In this document: positions 33,787-42,133 of the stretch, one piece after another | How the letters are laid out: each line of letters opens with the position of its first letter | Numbering within the stretch: position 1 is the stretch's first letter | Assembly (NCBI GenBank): GCA_038521625.1 | Contig: JBCBKP010000026.1 | Coordinates: 1-46,676, forward strand | Source of the DNA: JBCBKP01 sp038521625 | Lineage (GTDB): Bacteria; Planctomycetota; Phycisphaerae; Phycisphaerales; UBA1924 | DNA: 46,676 bases | Direction of reading: 5' to 3' | Program-made: the position numbers and the translations under genes | The notes under the pieces: generated by a model | The model's input: the letters and a program-made list of their open reading frames with translations, nothing else | What the model was told of the DNA's origin: nothing | Databases searched by the model: none

Positions 33787-34467
33787 TCAGACCAGCTCGA
33801 TCGACTCCCCGGCCTTGAGGTCGCGCACCTCGATCCCGACGGGCTTGAACGTCGCGATGTCCTGCGCGAGCGCCGGCCATGTCCCGTAGTGGCACGGGAT
33901 CGCGAGCGGCGCGCCGACCAGCTCGGCCGCCTGCGTCGCCAGTTCGGGGCCCATCGTGAACCGGTCACCGACCGGCAGGATCGCGACGTCCGGGACGAAG
34001 TTCTCGCCGATCAGCTTCATGTCGCTGAAGAGCGCGGTGTCGCCGGCGTGGTAGAGCTTCTTGCCGCCGATCTGCACCACGACACCGCAGGCCGGCCCCA
34101 TGTAGCGGCCCTTGAAGCTGGAGCCGTGCATCGCCTGAACGAACGCGACGAAGCCGAAGTCGGTCACGATCTTGCCGCCCGGGGCGCCGGGCTCGCACTT
34201 CTCGTGGTTGCCGCCCTCGTCCGAGCTCAGGTACTCGCAGATCTCGACCGGCGCGACGACCGTGGCCCCGGTCCGCTTGGCGATCGCCGGTACGTCGGCG
34301 AAATGGTCGAAGTGGCCGTGCGTGACGACGATGTGCGTGCAGTCGAGCTCCTCGGCCTTCATCACGGCGACCGGGTTGTCCGTCAGGTACGGATCGATCG
34401 CGACCTTGTGATTCGCGGTCTCGAGCAGGTAGCCGGCGTGGCCGAGGAAGGTGAGCTTGAGCGTCAT
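33787..34467 (-). CDS. UPF0173 metal-dependent hydrolase
   Basis: A 226-residue metallo-beta-lactamase-fold protein of the UPF0173 (YtkL) family. The metal motif THGHFDH and later residues (GDTALFSD, CHYGTWP) are intact. The substrate is not known. The ATG at 34467 follows GGAG at nine bases. It is convergent with the alpha/beta hydrolase gene, leaving 22 bp. Confidence 0.92.
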   Translation of the reverse strand: MTLKLTFLGHAGYLLETANHKVAIDPYLTDNPVAVMKAEELDCTHIVVTHGHFDHFADVPAIAKRTGATVVAPVEICEYLSSDEGGNHEKCEPGAPGGKIVTDFGFVAFVQAMHGSSFKGRYMGPACGVVVQIGGKKLYHAGDTALFSDMKLIGENFVPDVAILPVGDRFTMGPELATQAAELVGAPLAIPCHYGTWPALAQDIATFKPVGIEVRDLKAGESIELV

Positions 34468-34538
34468 CGTCGTTCTCCGAGCGGGGCAAGGCCCCCTGCG
34501 TGCAGCCTGAATGTAGCGGGGGCCGCGGGGCCCCGCCC

Positions 34539-35579
34539 TCAGCCGACCCGCTCGTCCCGCAGCGGACGCGACATCAGCCGCGCGATCGCCTCGATCGGGT
34601 CCAATCCCTCAAAGAGCACGGCGTACACCGCCGCGGTGATCGGCATCTCGACGCGGTAGCGGGCCGCGAGATCCATGACCGCCCGGGTCGTCTCGACGCC
34701 CTCGACGACAGACGTGGTGCCCGCGAGGTAGTCGGCCAGCGAGACGCCCCGCCCGAGGGCCTCGCCGCAGGACCGGTTGCGCCCCTCGGGGCTGAAGCAG
34801 GTCGTCGCGAGGTCGCCGACGCCCGCGACGCCGGCGAACGTCTCGGACCGCCCGCCCATCGCGGCCCCCAGGCGTGTGATCTCCGCCAGGCCCCGCGCGA
34901 GCAGGGCGCTCTTGGCGTTCGCGCCCGCCTGCAGGCCGTCGAGGATGCCCGCGGCGATCGCGATCACGTTCTTGGTCGCCCCGGCCAGCTCGGTCCCGAG
35001 AAGGTCGTCGTGCGTGTAGATCCGCATCCAGCTCGTCGAGAAGAGCCTCTGCAGGTCTGCCGCCAGCTCGTGCCGGTCGCTGGCCGCGATCATCGTGGCG
35101 GGCAGGCAGCGCGCGAGCTCGGCGGCGATCGTCGGGCCGCTGAGGGCGGCCAGAGGGCGTGCGGGACCGTCCGGGTCGTCCTCGAGCGCGTCGGCGACGA
35201 CCTGCGTCGGACGCAGCAGCGTCTCGGTCTCGATGCCCTTGGCCACGCTCGCCACAGGGATCCGCGTCGGCACGTGCGACCGGATCGACCGCCAGGCCGA
35301 TCGCATGAACTGCACAGGGATCGCCGAAACGATCAGATCGGCCCCAGCGAGCGCGGCGCCCGCGTCGGGCTCGACGACGACCCCCGGGTGCAGCTCGAAC
35401 CCCGGGAGCCGGGCCGAGGCCCGGGTCTGGAGCAGATCGCTCGCTTCGTCGGCCGAGTGCCCCCAGAGGACGACCGACGGCCCGGCGGCCCCCCCCGCCG
35501 CCGCCGTCAGCATCCCGGCGCACACCAGCCCCATCTGCCCGAGCCCGAGGATCGTGACTTTCGGTGCATCGGGAAGCAT
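34539..35579 (-). CDS. gpsA: NAD(P)-dependent glycerol-3-phosphate dehydrogenase
   Basis: Supplies sn-glycerol-3-phosphate for phospholipid synthesis. The nucleotide-binding motif GLGQMG is at 12-17, and the catalytic Lys is in GATKNVIAIAAG, which is strongly conserved in GpsA. The length of 346 residues is usual. The ATG at 35579 is chosen because GAGG lies eight bases upstream; an ATG at 35600 would add seven residues and has no such signal. A possible TAGCCT -10 sits about 105 bases upstream. Confidence 0.95.
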   Translation of the reverse strand: MLPDAPKVTILGLGQMGLVCAGMLTAAAGGAAGPSVVLWGHSADEASDLLQTRASARLPGFELHPGVVVEPDAGAALAGADLIVSAIPVQFMRSAWRSIRSHVPTRIPVASVAKGIETETLLRPTQVVADALEDDPDGPARPLAALSGPTIAAELARCLPATMIAASDRHELAADLQRLFSTSWMRIYTHDDLLGTELAGATKNVIAIAAGILDGLQAGANAKSALLARGLAEITRLGAAMGGRSETFAGVAGVGDLATTCFSPEGRNRSCGEALGRGVSLADYLAGTTSVVEGVETTRAVMDLAARYRVEMPITAAVYAVLFEGLDPIEAIARLMSRPLRDERVG

Positions 35580-35684
35580 TTGGCCCTCGGAGATGTTCAT
35601 GGCTTGCACGGGGAACCCGCCCGGGAGCCCGGCGATCTGTTCGAATCGTGTACGCGTCGAACCGCGCCGCCCGGGGTGTCGTAA

Positions 35685-35690
35685 GGCTAG
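35685..35690 (-). promoter_or_regulatory. -10-like TAGCCT for gpsA
   Basis: A leadered candidate promoter about 105 bases upstream of the gpsA ATG at 35579, back to back with that of the P1B ATPase gene. Confidence 0.3.
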
Positions 35691-35712
35691 CCGCCGACCG
35701 AGCACGCGGGTC

Positions 35713-35718
35713 TAACAT
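35713..35718 (+). promoter_or_regulatory. -10-like TAACAT for P1B ATPase gene
   Basis: TAACAT lies about 100 bases before the ATG at 35817; the leader contains GGAG near the start. Confidence 0.35.
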
Positions 35719-35816
35719 CCCCCCGCGACGCCCCCCCGGCCACGGGGCCGGGTTCTCGAGCGAGACGGGGCCAGATCCCGTCGGACCGCCAGCATCGCCT
35801 TCCGGAGCACGTCAGC

Positions 35817-37889
35817 ATGTCGCAAGCCGCCCCGTCTCTGCCGGACCCCGGCCAGCCGAAAGCCTCCTACGACGGCGGCATGGTCGAGTGCTGCTCCCAC
35901 CATGAGATGGAAGTCGACCGCTACATCCTGCTGTACCTCGCGGGCGGGCTCCTCGTCCTGACGAGCTTCGTCGCGGGCTTCGCCGGCATCGGCAGCGCGG
36001 CCGTCCAGCAGATCCCGGCCTTCCTGGCGGCGCTGCTCCTGGGCTTCCCGCTGTTCTGGGCCTCGATGGACGAGGTCTTCCGCAAGCGCCGCGTCAGCAG
36101 CTCCTCGCTGGCCGCGCTGGCGATCCTCGCCGCGATCGCGATCGGCGAGTACGCCATCGCCGCGTTCCTGGCGTTCCTCCTGCTCGTCGCCGACCAGGTG
36201 CTCCGCCGGACCGCCTTTGGCGCCCAGCGGGCGATCGAGGAGCTCATCGGTCTGACGCCAGATACGGCCCGCGTGATCGACGACAGCGGCGCTGAGCGGA
36301 CCGTCCAGCTCGGCGAGGTCACCGTCGGCCAGACCGTCCGCGTCCGTCCGGGCGAGAACTTCCCGGTCGACGGCCGAGTCTCCAGCGGCCGCACCACGAT
36401 CAACCAGGCCTCGCTCACCGGCGAGGCGCTGCCGATCGAGGCCGAGGTGGGTCGCGACGTCTACGCCGGCACGACCAACCTCACGGGCTCGGTCGACATC
36501 CGCGTCACGCTGGTCGGCGAGGACACGACGATCGGCAAGGTGACCCAGCTCATCCGCGAGGCCGAGCGGGCCAAGAGCCCGCGTCAGCTGCTGATCGAGC
36601 AGGTCTCGCGGTTCTACGTCCCCGTCGCGCTGACGGTCGCGGCGCTGGTCTGGTTCCTCAACCTCAACGCCGGCAACGACGACGCGGCCCTGATGGCCGT
36701 GACCGTGCTGGTCGTCGTCTGCCCGTCGGCGCTGCTGCTCTCCAGCCCCTCGGCGATGGTCGCGGCCTTCGCCGCCGCCGCCCGCCTGGGCATCATGATC
36801 AAGCAGACGCAGTACCTCGACGCCGCCGCCTCGGTCGACGCCGCGGTGCTCGACAAGACCGGCACGCTGACCACCGGACGCTTCGAGGTCTCGCGCCTCG
36901 CCCCGTCCGAGGGCGTGGAGGGCGCCGAGCTGCTCCGCGCCGCGGCGAACGGCGAGCAGGGCAGCAACCACCCCCTGGCGCAGTCGATCCTCAACACCGC
37001 CAGCGCGGCCCGCATCGAGGTCGACGGCTCGACCGACGTCGAGGAGATCCACGGCAAGGGCGTCCGCACGCGGACCAGCCTGGGCGAGATCGCCGTCGGG
37101 CGCGGCACCTGGATCAAGGAGCTCGTCCCCGAGGTGACCGACCAGGTCGCGGCGGTCGAGAAGAAGATCGAGGGCATGTCGGGCGTGCACGTGCTGCTCA
37201 ACGGGCGGTACCTCGGCGCCGTCGGCCTGGAGGACAAGGTCCGGGCCCAGAGCAAGAGCGTCATCGATCGCCTGCGCGACCTCGGCGTCCGCAGCGTCTC
37301 GATCTTCACCGGCGACCGCCTGAGCGTCGCCAAGCGCGTCGGCGTGACCGTCGGCGCCGACCGGGTCGAGGCCGAGTGCCTGCCCGAGGAGAAGCACGAG
37401 CAGATCAAGGTCATGAACGCCCGCGGCTACCGCGTCATGATGGTCGGCGACGGCATCAACGACGGCCCGGCGCTGGCCGAGGCCGACGTCGGCGTGGCGA
37501 TGGGCCTCTCGGGCAGCGACATCGCGGCCAACTCGGCCGGCGTCGCGCTGATGACCGACGAGCTGAACCGTCTGCCCTTCCTGATGGAGCTGGCCCGCAA
37601 GGCCCGCGGGATCATCTGGCAGAACATCGCCGCCTCGGTGCTGATCGCGCTGGTCGGCCTCTCGCTCGCCGCGACCGGCAACCTCGGTGAGGGTTCGGCC
37701 GCGGTCGTCTTCGCGACGGTCTTCCATTTCGCCGGCGACGTCTTCGTGCTGGGCAACAGCTTCCGTCTGTTCCGCTTCGGCGAGGACTTCATCGACGCCG
37801 AGCACCGGGCCCGCGAGGCGTCGAAGACGCCGCAGCTGCGCCGACGCGAGGCGAGCGCGACCCTCGCCGGCACGCCGCAGGCGGCGTGA
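35817..37889 (+). CDS. P1B-type heavy-metal ATPase with unusual CPS motif
   Basis: A 690-residue metal-transporting P-type ATPase. The phosphorylation site DKTGTLT is at D346, the conserved SNHPLA (HP) motif is present, TGEALP is in the actuator domain and GDGINDGPALAEADVGVAMG is near 544. The transmembrane metal motif is C302-P303-S304, not CPC or SPC. There is no N-terminal HMA domain, only a short CCSHHE cluster at 25-30. The last helices carry HFAGD where Co/Zn types often have HEGGT. The metal is therefore uncertain. The last 101 bp overlap the convergent zinc-ribbon gene. Confidence 0.93.
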   Translation: MSQAAPSLPDPGQPKASYDGGMVECCSHHEMEVDRYILLYLAGGLLVLTSFVAGFAGIGSAAVQQIPAFLAALLLGFPLFWASMDEVFRKRRVSSSSLAALAILAAIAIGEYAIAAFLAFLLLVADQVLRRTAFGAQRAIEELIGLTPDTARVIDDSGAERTVQLGEVTVGQTVRVRPGENFPVDGRVSSGRTTINQASLTGEALPIEAEVGRDVYAGTTNLTGSVDIRVTLVGEDTTIGKVTQLIREAERAKSPRQLLIEQVSRFYVPVALTVAALVWFLNLNAGNDDAALMAVTVLVVVCPSALLLSSPSAMVAAFAAAARLGIMIKQTQYLDAAASVDAAVLDKTGTLTTGRFEVSRLAPSEGVEGAELLRAAANGEQGSNHPLAQSILNTASAARIEVDGSTDVEEIHGKGVRTRTSLGEIAVGRGTWIKELVPEVTDQVAAVEKKIEGMSGVHVLLNGRYLGAVGLEDKVRAQSKSVIDRLRDLGVRSVSIFTGDRLSVAKRVGVTVGADRVEAECLPEEKHEQIKVMNARGYRVMMVGDGINDGPALAEADVGVAMGLSGSDIAANSAGVALMTDELNRLPFLMELARKARGIIWQNIAASVLIALVGLSLAATGNLGEGSAAVVFATVFHFAGDVFVLGNSFRLFRFGEDFIDAEHRAREASKTPQLRRREASATLAGTPQAA

Positions 37890-38223
37890 TCAGAAGGCGG
37901 CAACGCTTGGCCGCGCTGTTCAAGAGCAGACCACCGGCCAACGCGAACACCGCCGCGGCGACAAGAATCGCGATGGAGAGCACGTCCCCGAAGGGGTCGC
38001 GCTCGTGAATCGACCAGTCGAGCGCATAGAGGCCGCAGCCGAGGCCGAAGAGCGTGACCGGGAAACAGGCCAGGCCGAGCACAACGCGGATCAGTCGGTT
38101 CCACCAGGGTCGCTCGATCAAGCATGATCGATCGGAGACGTCCCGCCCGCATTCCGGGCATACATCGCTCGGCACGCCGGTCACGTCGTAGTCGCAGTCC
38201 GGGCAGCGATTCTCCGGCGACAC
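37789..38223 (-). CDS. Zinc-ribbon membrane protein (144 aa), overlapping the ATPase gene
   Basis: A zinc ribbon near residues 7-25 (CPDCDYDV and CPECG) is followed by two hydrophobic helices (about 46-70 and 78-103). The last 35 residues are Arg/Ala/Pro-rich and lie entirely antisense to the end of the P1B ATPase gene. There is no stop codon sooner in this frame, so the overlap is real if the gene is. The start is GTG, with TACCGT four bases upstream. Confidence 0.68.
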   Translation of the reverse strand: MSPENRCPDCDYDVTGVPSDVCPECGRDVSDRSCLIERPWWNRLIRVVLGLACFPVTLFGLGCGLYALDWSIHERDPFGDVLSIAILVAAAVFALAGGLLLNSAAKRCRLLITPPAACRRGSRSPRVGAAAASSTPRGPGARRR

Positions 38224-38227
38224 GCCG

Positions 38228-38233
38228 ACGGTA
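38228..38233 (-). promoter_or_regulatory. -10-like TACCGT before zinc-ribbon gene
   Basis: TACCGT ends four bases before the GTG at 38223, slightly tighter than the other candidates. Confidence 0.35.
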
Positions 38234-38253
38234 CGCCGCCATCGCTCGGCGGT

Positions 38254-39666
38254 TCAGGCCGACCCCAGCACGCTCGCCAGGATCACGCTCGCCACGCCGA
38301 AGTAGATCGTCAGCCCGCTGATGTCCATCAGCGTCGCGACCAGCGGCGACGAACTCGCCGCGGGGTCCAGCCCAAGCTTCTGCAGCAGCAGCGGCAGCAG
38401 CGAGCCGGCGACCGACCCCCAGATCACGATGCCGGCCACGGCCGTGCCAACGACCAGCGACAGCTTCCAGACGCCCGCCTCCGCGGCCGGCGCCAGCCCG
38501 GCGAAGTGGCACCCCACCACCGTCGCGACGCCCATCAGCCCGAGCAGCGTGCCCAGGATCAGCCCCGTGCGCAGCTCGCGCCAGAGCACGCCGTGCCAGT
38601 CACGCGGCTCGAGCTCCTCGAGGGCGAGCGCACGCACCAGCATGCTGGCGGCCTGCGTCCCGGTGTTGCCGCCGCTGGAGATGATCAGCGGAATGAACAG
38701 CGCCAGGACGACGACCGCCTCGAGCTGCTCGTCGAACAGGCCCATCACCGCGATCGTCGCGAGCTGGAAAGCGAACAGCCCCGCGAGCCACGGGGCGCGC
38801 TTTCTGAGCATGCGCGCCGTCTTGGTCTCGAGGTAGGGCTGGCCCAGCGCGCCCAGGCCGCCGAGCTTGTGGATGTCCTCGGTCGCCTCTTCCTCGGCGA
38901 CATCGGCGACGTCGTCGTACGTCACGATGCCGACCAGCAGGCCGCGCCCGTCGACGACCGGCAGCGCCGTGCGGTCGTAGCGGTTGAGCGTGCGGACCGC
39001 CTCCTCGCGGTCCTCGTTGGCGTCGAGCGCCGCGTAGCGCCCGTCGAGCAGCGATTCGATGGTGTCCGTCGGCTCGGCGAGCAGCAGGCGCCGGATGTGC
39101 AGGTCGTCGATCAGCTTGCCCGAGGGCTCGGTGATGTAGACCCAGTGCACGGTCTCGGCGTCGCGCCCGAAGCGGCGGATGTGGGCCAGCGCCTGGTCGA
39201 CCGTCCAGTGCGGGCGCAGGCGGACGTAGTCGGGCGTCATCAGCCGCCCGACGGTCTCGGGCGCGTACCCGAGGATCGCCTGCACCTGGCGGCGCTTCTC
39301 CGGGCGCAGCGAGCGGAGGATCCGGCGCGTGACCTCGAGCGGCAGCTCGTCGAGCAGCCTCGCGCGGTCGTCGGGGTCCATCGCCTCGACCGCGCGCACC
39401 GCCCGGTCGGCCCCGAGCTCCTCGATCAGGTCCTCCTGCTCCTCCGCCGAGAGGTGGCTGAAGACGTCGCCCGCGTCGTCGCGCGGCAGCACGCGGAACG
39501 CCACGGCCGCCTCTTCGGCGCCGTGGTCCTCGATCACCATCGCGAGAATCTCGGCGACGTCGGTCGGGTCGAGCTGCCGCAACGCCTCGCGGACCTCGCG
39601 CAAAGCGTTTTGCCGGATCAGTTCGAGCAGATCGGGAAGCAGCAGCTGGACGGTCGGGCTTCGCAC
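38254..39666 (-). CDS. mgtE: Magnesium transporter MgtE
   Basis: A 470-residue Mg2+ channel. An N-terminal helical domain (about 10-135) precedes two CBS domains (about 140-260) and the membrane domain, which carries the signature IISSGGNTGTQAASM near 330-345. The start is GTG, with TATAGT five bases upstream; the message therefore has no room for an M-box riboswitch leader. Gating by the cytosolic Mg2+ sensor remains as in other MgtE proteins. Confidence 0.95.
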   Translation of the reverse strand: MRSPTVQLLLPDLLELIRQNALREVREALRQLDPTDVAEILAMVIEDHGAEEAAVAFRVLPRDDAGDVFSHLSAEEQEDLIEELGADRAVRAVEAMDPDDRARLLDELPLEVTRRILRSLRPEKRRQVQAILGYAPETVGRLMTPDYVRLRPHWTVDQALAHIRRFGRDAETVHWVYITEPSGKLIDDLHIRRLLLAEPTDTIESLLDGRYAALDANEDREEAVRTLNRYDRTALPVVDGRGLLVGIVTYDDVADVAEEEATEDIHKLGGLGALGQPYLETKTARMLRKRAPWLAGLFAFQLATIAVMGLFDEQLEAVVVLALFIPLIISSGGNTGTQAASMLVRALALEELEPRDWHGVLWRELRTGLILGTLLGLMGVATVVGCHFAGLAPAAEAGVWKLSLVVGTAVAGIVIWGSVAGSLLPLLLQKLGLDPAASSSPLVATLMDISGLTIYFGVASVILASVLGSA

Positions 39667-39671
39667 GGCGG

Positions 39672-39677
39672 ACTATA
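39672..39677 (-). promoter_or_regulatory. -10-like TATAGT, leaderless mgtE start
   Basis: GGTATAGT-ccgcc-GTG, five bases before the start. This is one of the closest of the set to the TATAAT consensus. Confidence 0.6.
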
Positions 39678-39736
39678 CCGGACCACCGCCCCCGAACACC
39701 GCCCTTGCGGGAGCGCCGAGATCGCCGCCCGCCTGA

Positions 39737-39742
39737 TAGAAT
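39737..39742 (+). promoter_or_regulatory. -10-like TAGAAT for GNAT gene
   Basis: TGATAGAAT lies about 67 bases before the ATG at 39810, which has a GGGGGA Shine-Dalgarno-like stretch. Confidence 0.45.
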
Positions 39743-39809
39743 CGGACGTCAGAGCCGACCGACGGCCGAAGACAGCCGGACTGGACCGGCCCAGGAAGGG
39801 GCCGGGGGA

Positions 39810-40355
39810 ATGGAGCACCGCATGACGCAAGCCGACCCCTCGGCCACCACGGTCTCGGTCGTGCCGCCGGGCGCGACGTTCGACATCCGCCCGCTGCAGA
39901 CGACCGACCGGGACTGGGTCCGCAAGACGCTGCGCCGCTACTGGGCGTCCGAGCAGGTGCTCTCGCGCGGCAAGGTCCACAACGCGGTCGACCTCACGGG
40001 CTTCGCGGCGGTGCGCGACGACGAGGAGCCGGTCGGCCTGATCACGTACCACATCGAGGGCCAGGACTGCGAGATCGTGACGCACAACTCGATGGCCGAC
40101 TCGGGCGGCATCGGCTCGTGCCTGCTCGCGGCGGTGCGCAACGAGGCGCGGAACCAGGGCTGCCGACGGCTGTGGCTGGTGACGACCAACGACAACGTGC
40201 CCGCGCTGCGGTTCTACCAGCGGCGCGACTTCGACATCTGCGCGTTCCACAAGAACGCGATCACCGAGAGCCGCCGCCTGAAGCCCGAGATCCCGGACGT
40301 GGGTCTCGCCGGCATCCCGATCAAGCACGAGATCGAGCTCGAGTACGTGCTCTAG
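39810..40355 (+). CDS. GNAT-family N-acetyltransferase
   Basis: A 181-residue GNAT acyltransferase. The acetyl-CoA region reads DSGGIGSCLLAAVRNEA (the classical loop is Q/R-x2-G-x-G/A), followed by LVTTNDNVPALRFYQRRDF, the usual motif B. The C-terminal HKNAITESRRLKPEIP resembles a subgroup of GNATs that I cannot assign to a substrate. The ATG at 39810 follows a G-rich stretch (GGGGGA); an ATG at 39822 is also possible. It is divergent from mgtE. Confidence 0.88.
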   Translation: MEHRMTQADPSATTVSVVPPGATFDIRPLQTTDRDWVRKTLRRYWASEQVLSRGKVHNAVDLTGFAAVRDDEEPVGLITYHIEGQDCEIVTHNSMADSGGIGSCLLAAVRNEARNQGCRRLWLVTTNDNVPALRFYQRRDFDICAFHKNAITESRRLKPEIPDVGLAGIPIKHEIELEYVL

Positions 40356-40409
40356 TCGCGCGCCCGATCGCGACGGAAGCCACGTCACCCAGAGCGCCCG
40401 CCACATCTC

Positions 40410-40634
40410 CTACCGCTCCCGGCCCCCGGGCGCGCCGCACTCCGGGCACGGCAACCCGGGATCGGCGGCCGCGAGGTCGTACCCGCAGCGTTCGCAGATC
40501 GCGAGCGGGTCATCGAGCCCCAGCTCGGTGCGGTCGCGCGTCATGGTCTTGCGGACACCGGAGACGAGAATCAGCACGCCGAGCCGGTACGGCCGGGTCG
40601 CCCACGCGCCCAGAACCGAGTTCGCGATCGGCAT
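40410..40634 (-). CDS. Small zinc-ribbon protein (74 aa)
   Basis: A 74-residue protein with a hydrophobic stretch near the N-terminus (about 16-28) and a C-terminal zinc ribbon (CERCGYDL at 47-54 and CPECG at 63-67). The ribbon is at the other end from its relatives in this window. TAGTCT six bases upstream of the ATG includes the stop codon of the DUF4230 gene, so it could be leaderless or part of that operon. Confidence 0.62.
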   Translation of the reverse strand: MPIANSVLGAWATRPYRLGVLILVSGVRKTMTRDRTELGLDDPLAICERCGYDLAAADPGLPCPECGAPGGRER

Positions 40635-40640
40635 GCCGCG

Positions 40641-40646
40641 AGACTA
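40641..40646 (-). promoter_or_regulatory. -10-like TAGTCT at DUF4230 stop
   Basis: TAGTCT ends six bases before the ATG at 40634 and includes the upstream TAG stop codon, so it may be coincidence. Confidence 0.35.
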
Positions 40647-41333
40647 CCTCGCCGCGGCCTCGGCGCCGAGCTTCGTCTCGACCATCGCGTCGGTGTGCAT
40701 CGTCGCGGGGATCCGCGACGCCGGGCGCTGCGCCCAGACCAGCTCGCACTCGACGCCGAACGACTCGAGCAGCGACCGCAGCTGGCGCTCGATCGCCTCG
40801 GCCGCCTGGGCGCCGTAGCGGGCGTCGGACTGCTCGAAGAGGCGCGAGGCCTGCTCGCGAGCGACGCCGATCAGCTCCTGCTGGCGCTCGGCGTTCATCG
40901 GGATGACCTCGAACAGGCCCAGCACGCGGCCCTGCTGGATGTCGTAGGGCTCGATCGACATCAGGCGCAGGCTGCCGTCGATCGGCGGGAGCGTGAGGCG
41001 GAACTTGGTCTCGCCGAGCTGCTCGATGTGCTCGGGCCGGATCTGGCTGAGATCAACGTGGTACTGCTTCTCGAACTGGAAGATCATCGCGAGCCGCGCG
41101 TCGGAGAGCAGCGCCGGCGGCAGCCAGCTGACGCCCTTCTTCGCGGTCGCGATCTCCTTGGCGCTCACCTCCAGGCCGACGAGCTTGCCGACCGTGCGGA
41201 CCCGCTCGGTGACCGCGTGCAGGCGGATCTCCGGCGGCTGCTTGTCGGCGCGCCGGCCGACGAAGAACACCACGCCGGCGCCGATCGCACCGGCAAGCAA
41301 GAGCGACAGCACGACGATGAAGGCTTCCAGCAT
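40644..41333 (-). CDS. DUF4230-like membrane-anchored protein
   Basis: A 229-residue protein with one N-terminal membrane helix (about 4-26). The body matches the DUF4230 pattern in its order of beta strands, and the C-terminal helices (EQASRLFEQSDARYGAQAAE) fit the family's closing helix. The function of DUF4230 is unknown. The start at 41333 has AAGGGA eight bases upstream; the frame runs further upstream without sense. It probably shares a transcript with the membrane protein upstream. Confidence 0.78.
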   Translation of the reverse strand: MLEAFIVVLSLLLAGAIGAGVVFFVGRRADKQPPEIRLHAVTERVRTVGKLVGLEVSAKEIATAKKGVSWLPPALLSDARLAMIFQFEKQYHVDLSQIRPEHIEQLGETKFRLTLPPIDGSLRLMSIEPYDIQQGRVLGLFEVIPMNAERQQELIGVAREQASRLFEQSDARYGAQAAEAIERQLRSLLESFGVECELVWAQRPASRIPATMHTDAMVETKLGAEAAAR

Positions 41334-41368
41334 GGTGATCCCTTGTTGGGTGCCGAGCTCTCGCGGTT

Positions 41369-42127
41369 TCAGCCGGCGGCGCCGGCCGCGGGCCTGTCCC
41401 CGCCCGGCGCTTTCTTCGGCGTCTTCGTCGCCCCGGCGCCGGATTTTGCCGGACCCGCGTCGTCCCGGGGCGCCGGCGGATCGATGCGCTCGAACGCCCC
41501 GATGATCTGATGCCCGCCGACCGAGACGAAGACCAGCACGACCACGCTGCCGACGAAGACCGCCGCCAGGCGGACCGCGGCCAGGCCCGGGCTGCCCGGG
41601 CCGGCGTCGAGCGTCCCGAAGAAGCCCGTGCGCCAAGCGAAGACGGCGAGCGCCGTCGCCGGGAGGAACATCGCCGCGCCGATCAGGGCCCGCGCGATGC
41701 TCGCCGGCCGCCGCGCGAGCGAGGCCCCGACCGCGAGCACGCCGATCGCCAGAGCGACCCCGGCGTGGGCCGCGGCCCATCCATTGATGGTCGCGCCCGG
41801 CAGGTTCGGTGCCGCCTCGACGTAGCCGAAGACCGCCGCGGTGAGCAGGGCGCCCGAGGCGTTGAGCAGCGAGAGGCCGGGCGCCGTCGCGAGCCCGCGC
41901 AGCGACTGCGCGATGAGCACGCCGACCGCGACGAGCGAGACGACGCAGAACGCGGCCAGGAACGGCTGGATCGCCGACGCCTCCAACAGCGCCAGGTAGA
42001 GCCCGCCGATCGCCGACAGCCCGCCGACCGCGCCCAGGAGGATCGCGAGCGCGGAGGCGACGCGGCCCCCGCCGCTTCGCGGGGCCTCGGTCGAGGGGTC
42101 ACCGGGTTGGTCTGCCGAGCGGCTCAC
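41369..42127 (-). CDS. Multi-span membrane protein of unknown function
   Basis: A 252-residue protein with about six hydrophobic helices between residues 20 and 215 and a basic, Ala/Pro/Lys-rich C-terminal tail. I do not recognise a family. The GTG at 42127 is preferred because a TACCAT box ends six bases upstream; the frame continues to 42217 without sense. It is divergent from fliD and upstream of the DUF4230 gene by 35 bp. Confidence 0.72.
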   Translation of the reverse strand: MSRSADQPGDPSTEAPRSGGGRVASALAILLGAVGGLSAIGGLYLALLEASAIQPFLAAFCVVSLVAVGVLIAQSLRGLATAPGLSLLNASGALLTAAVFGYVEAAPNLPGATINGWAAAHAGVALAIGVLAVGASLARRPASIARALIGAAMFLPATALAVFAWRTGFFGTLDAGPGSPGLAAVRLAAVFVGSVVVLVFVSVGGHQIIGAFERIDPPAPRDDAGPAKSGAGATKTPKKAPGGDRPAAGAAG

Positions 42128-42133
42128 GCGCCG

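Noticed and set aside
40410..40634. Spurious frame, considered for removal
   Set aside because: Removal was rejected because the zinc ribbon CERCGYDL...CPECG is the same as in four other proteins here, so the gene was kept with lower confidence.
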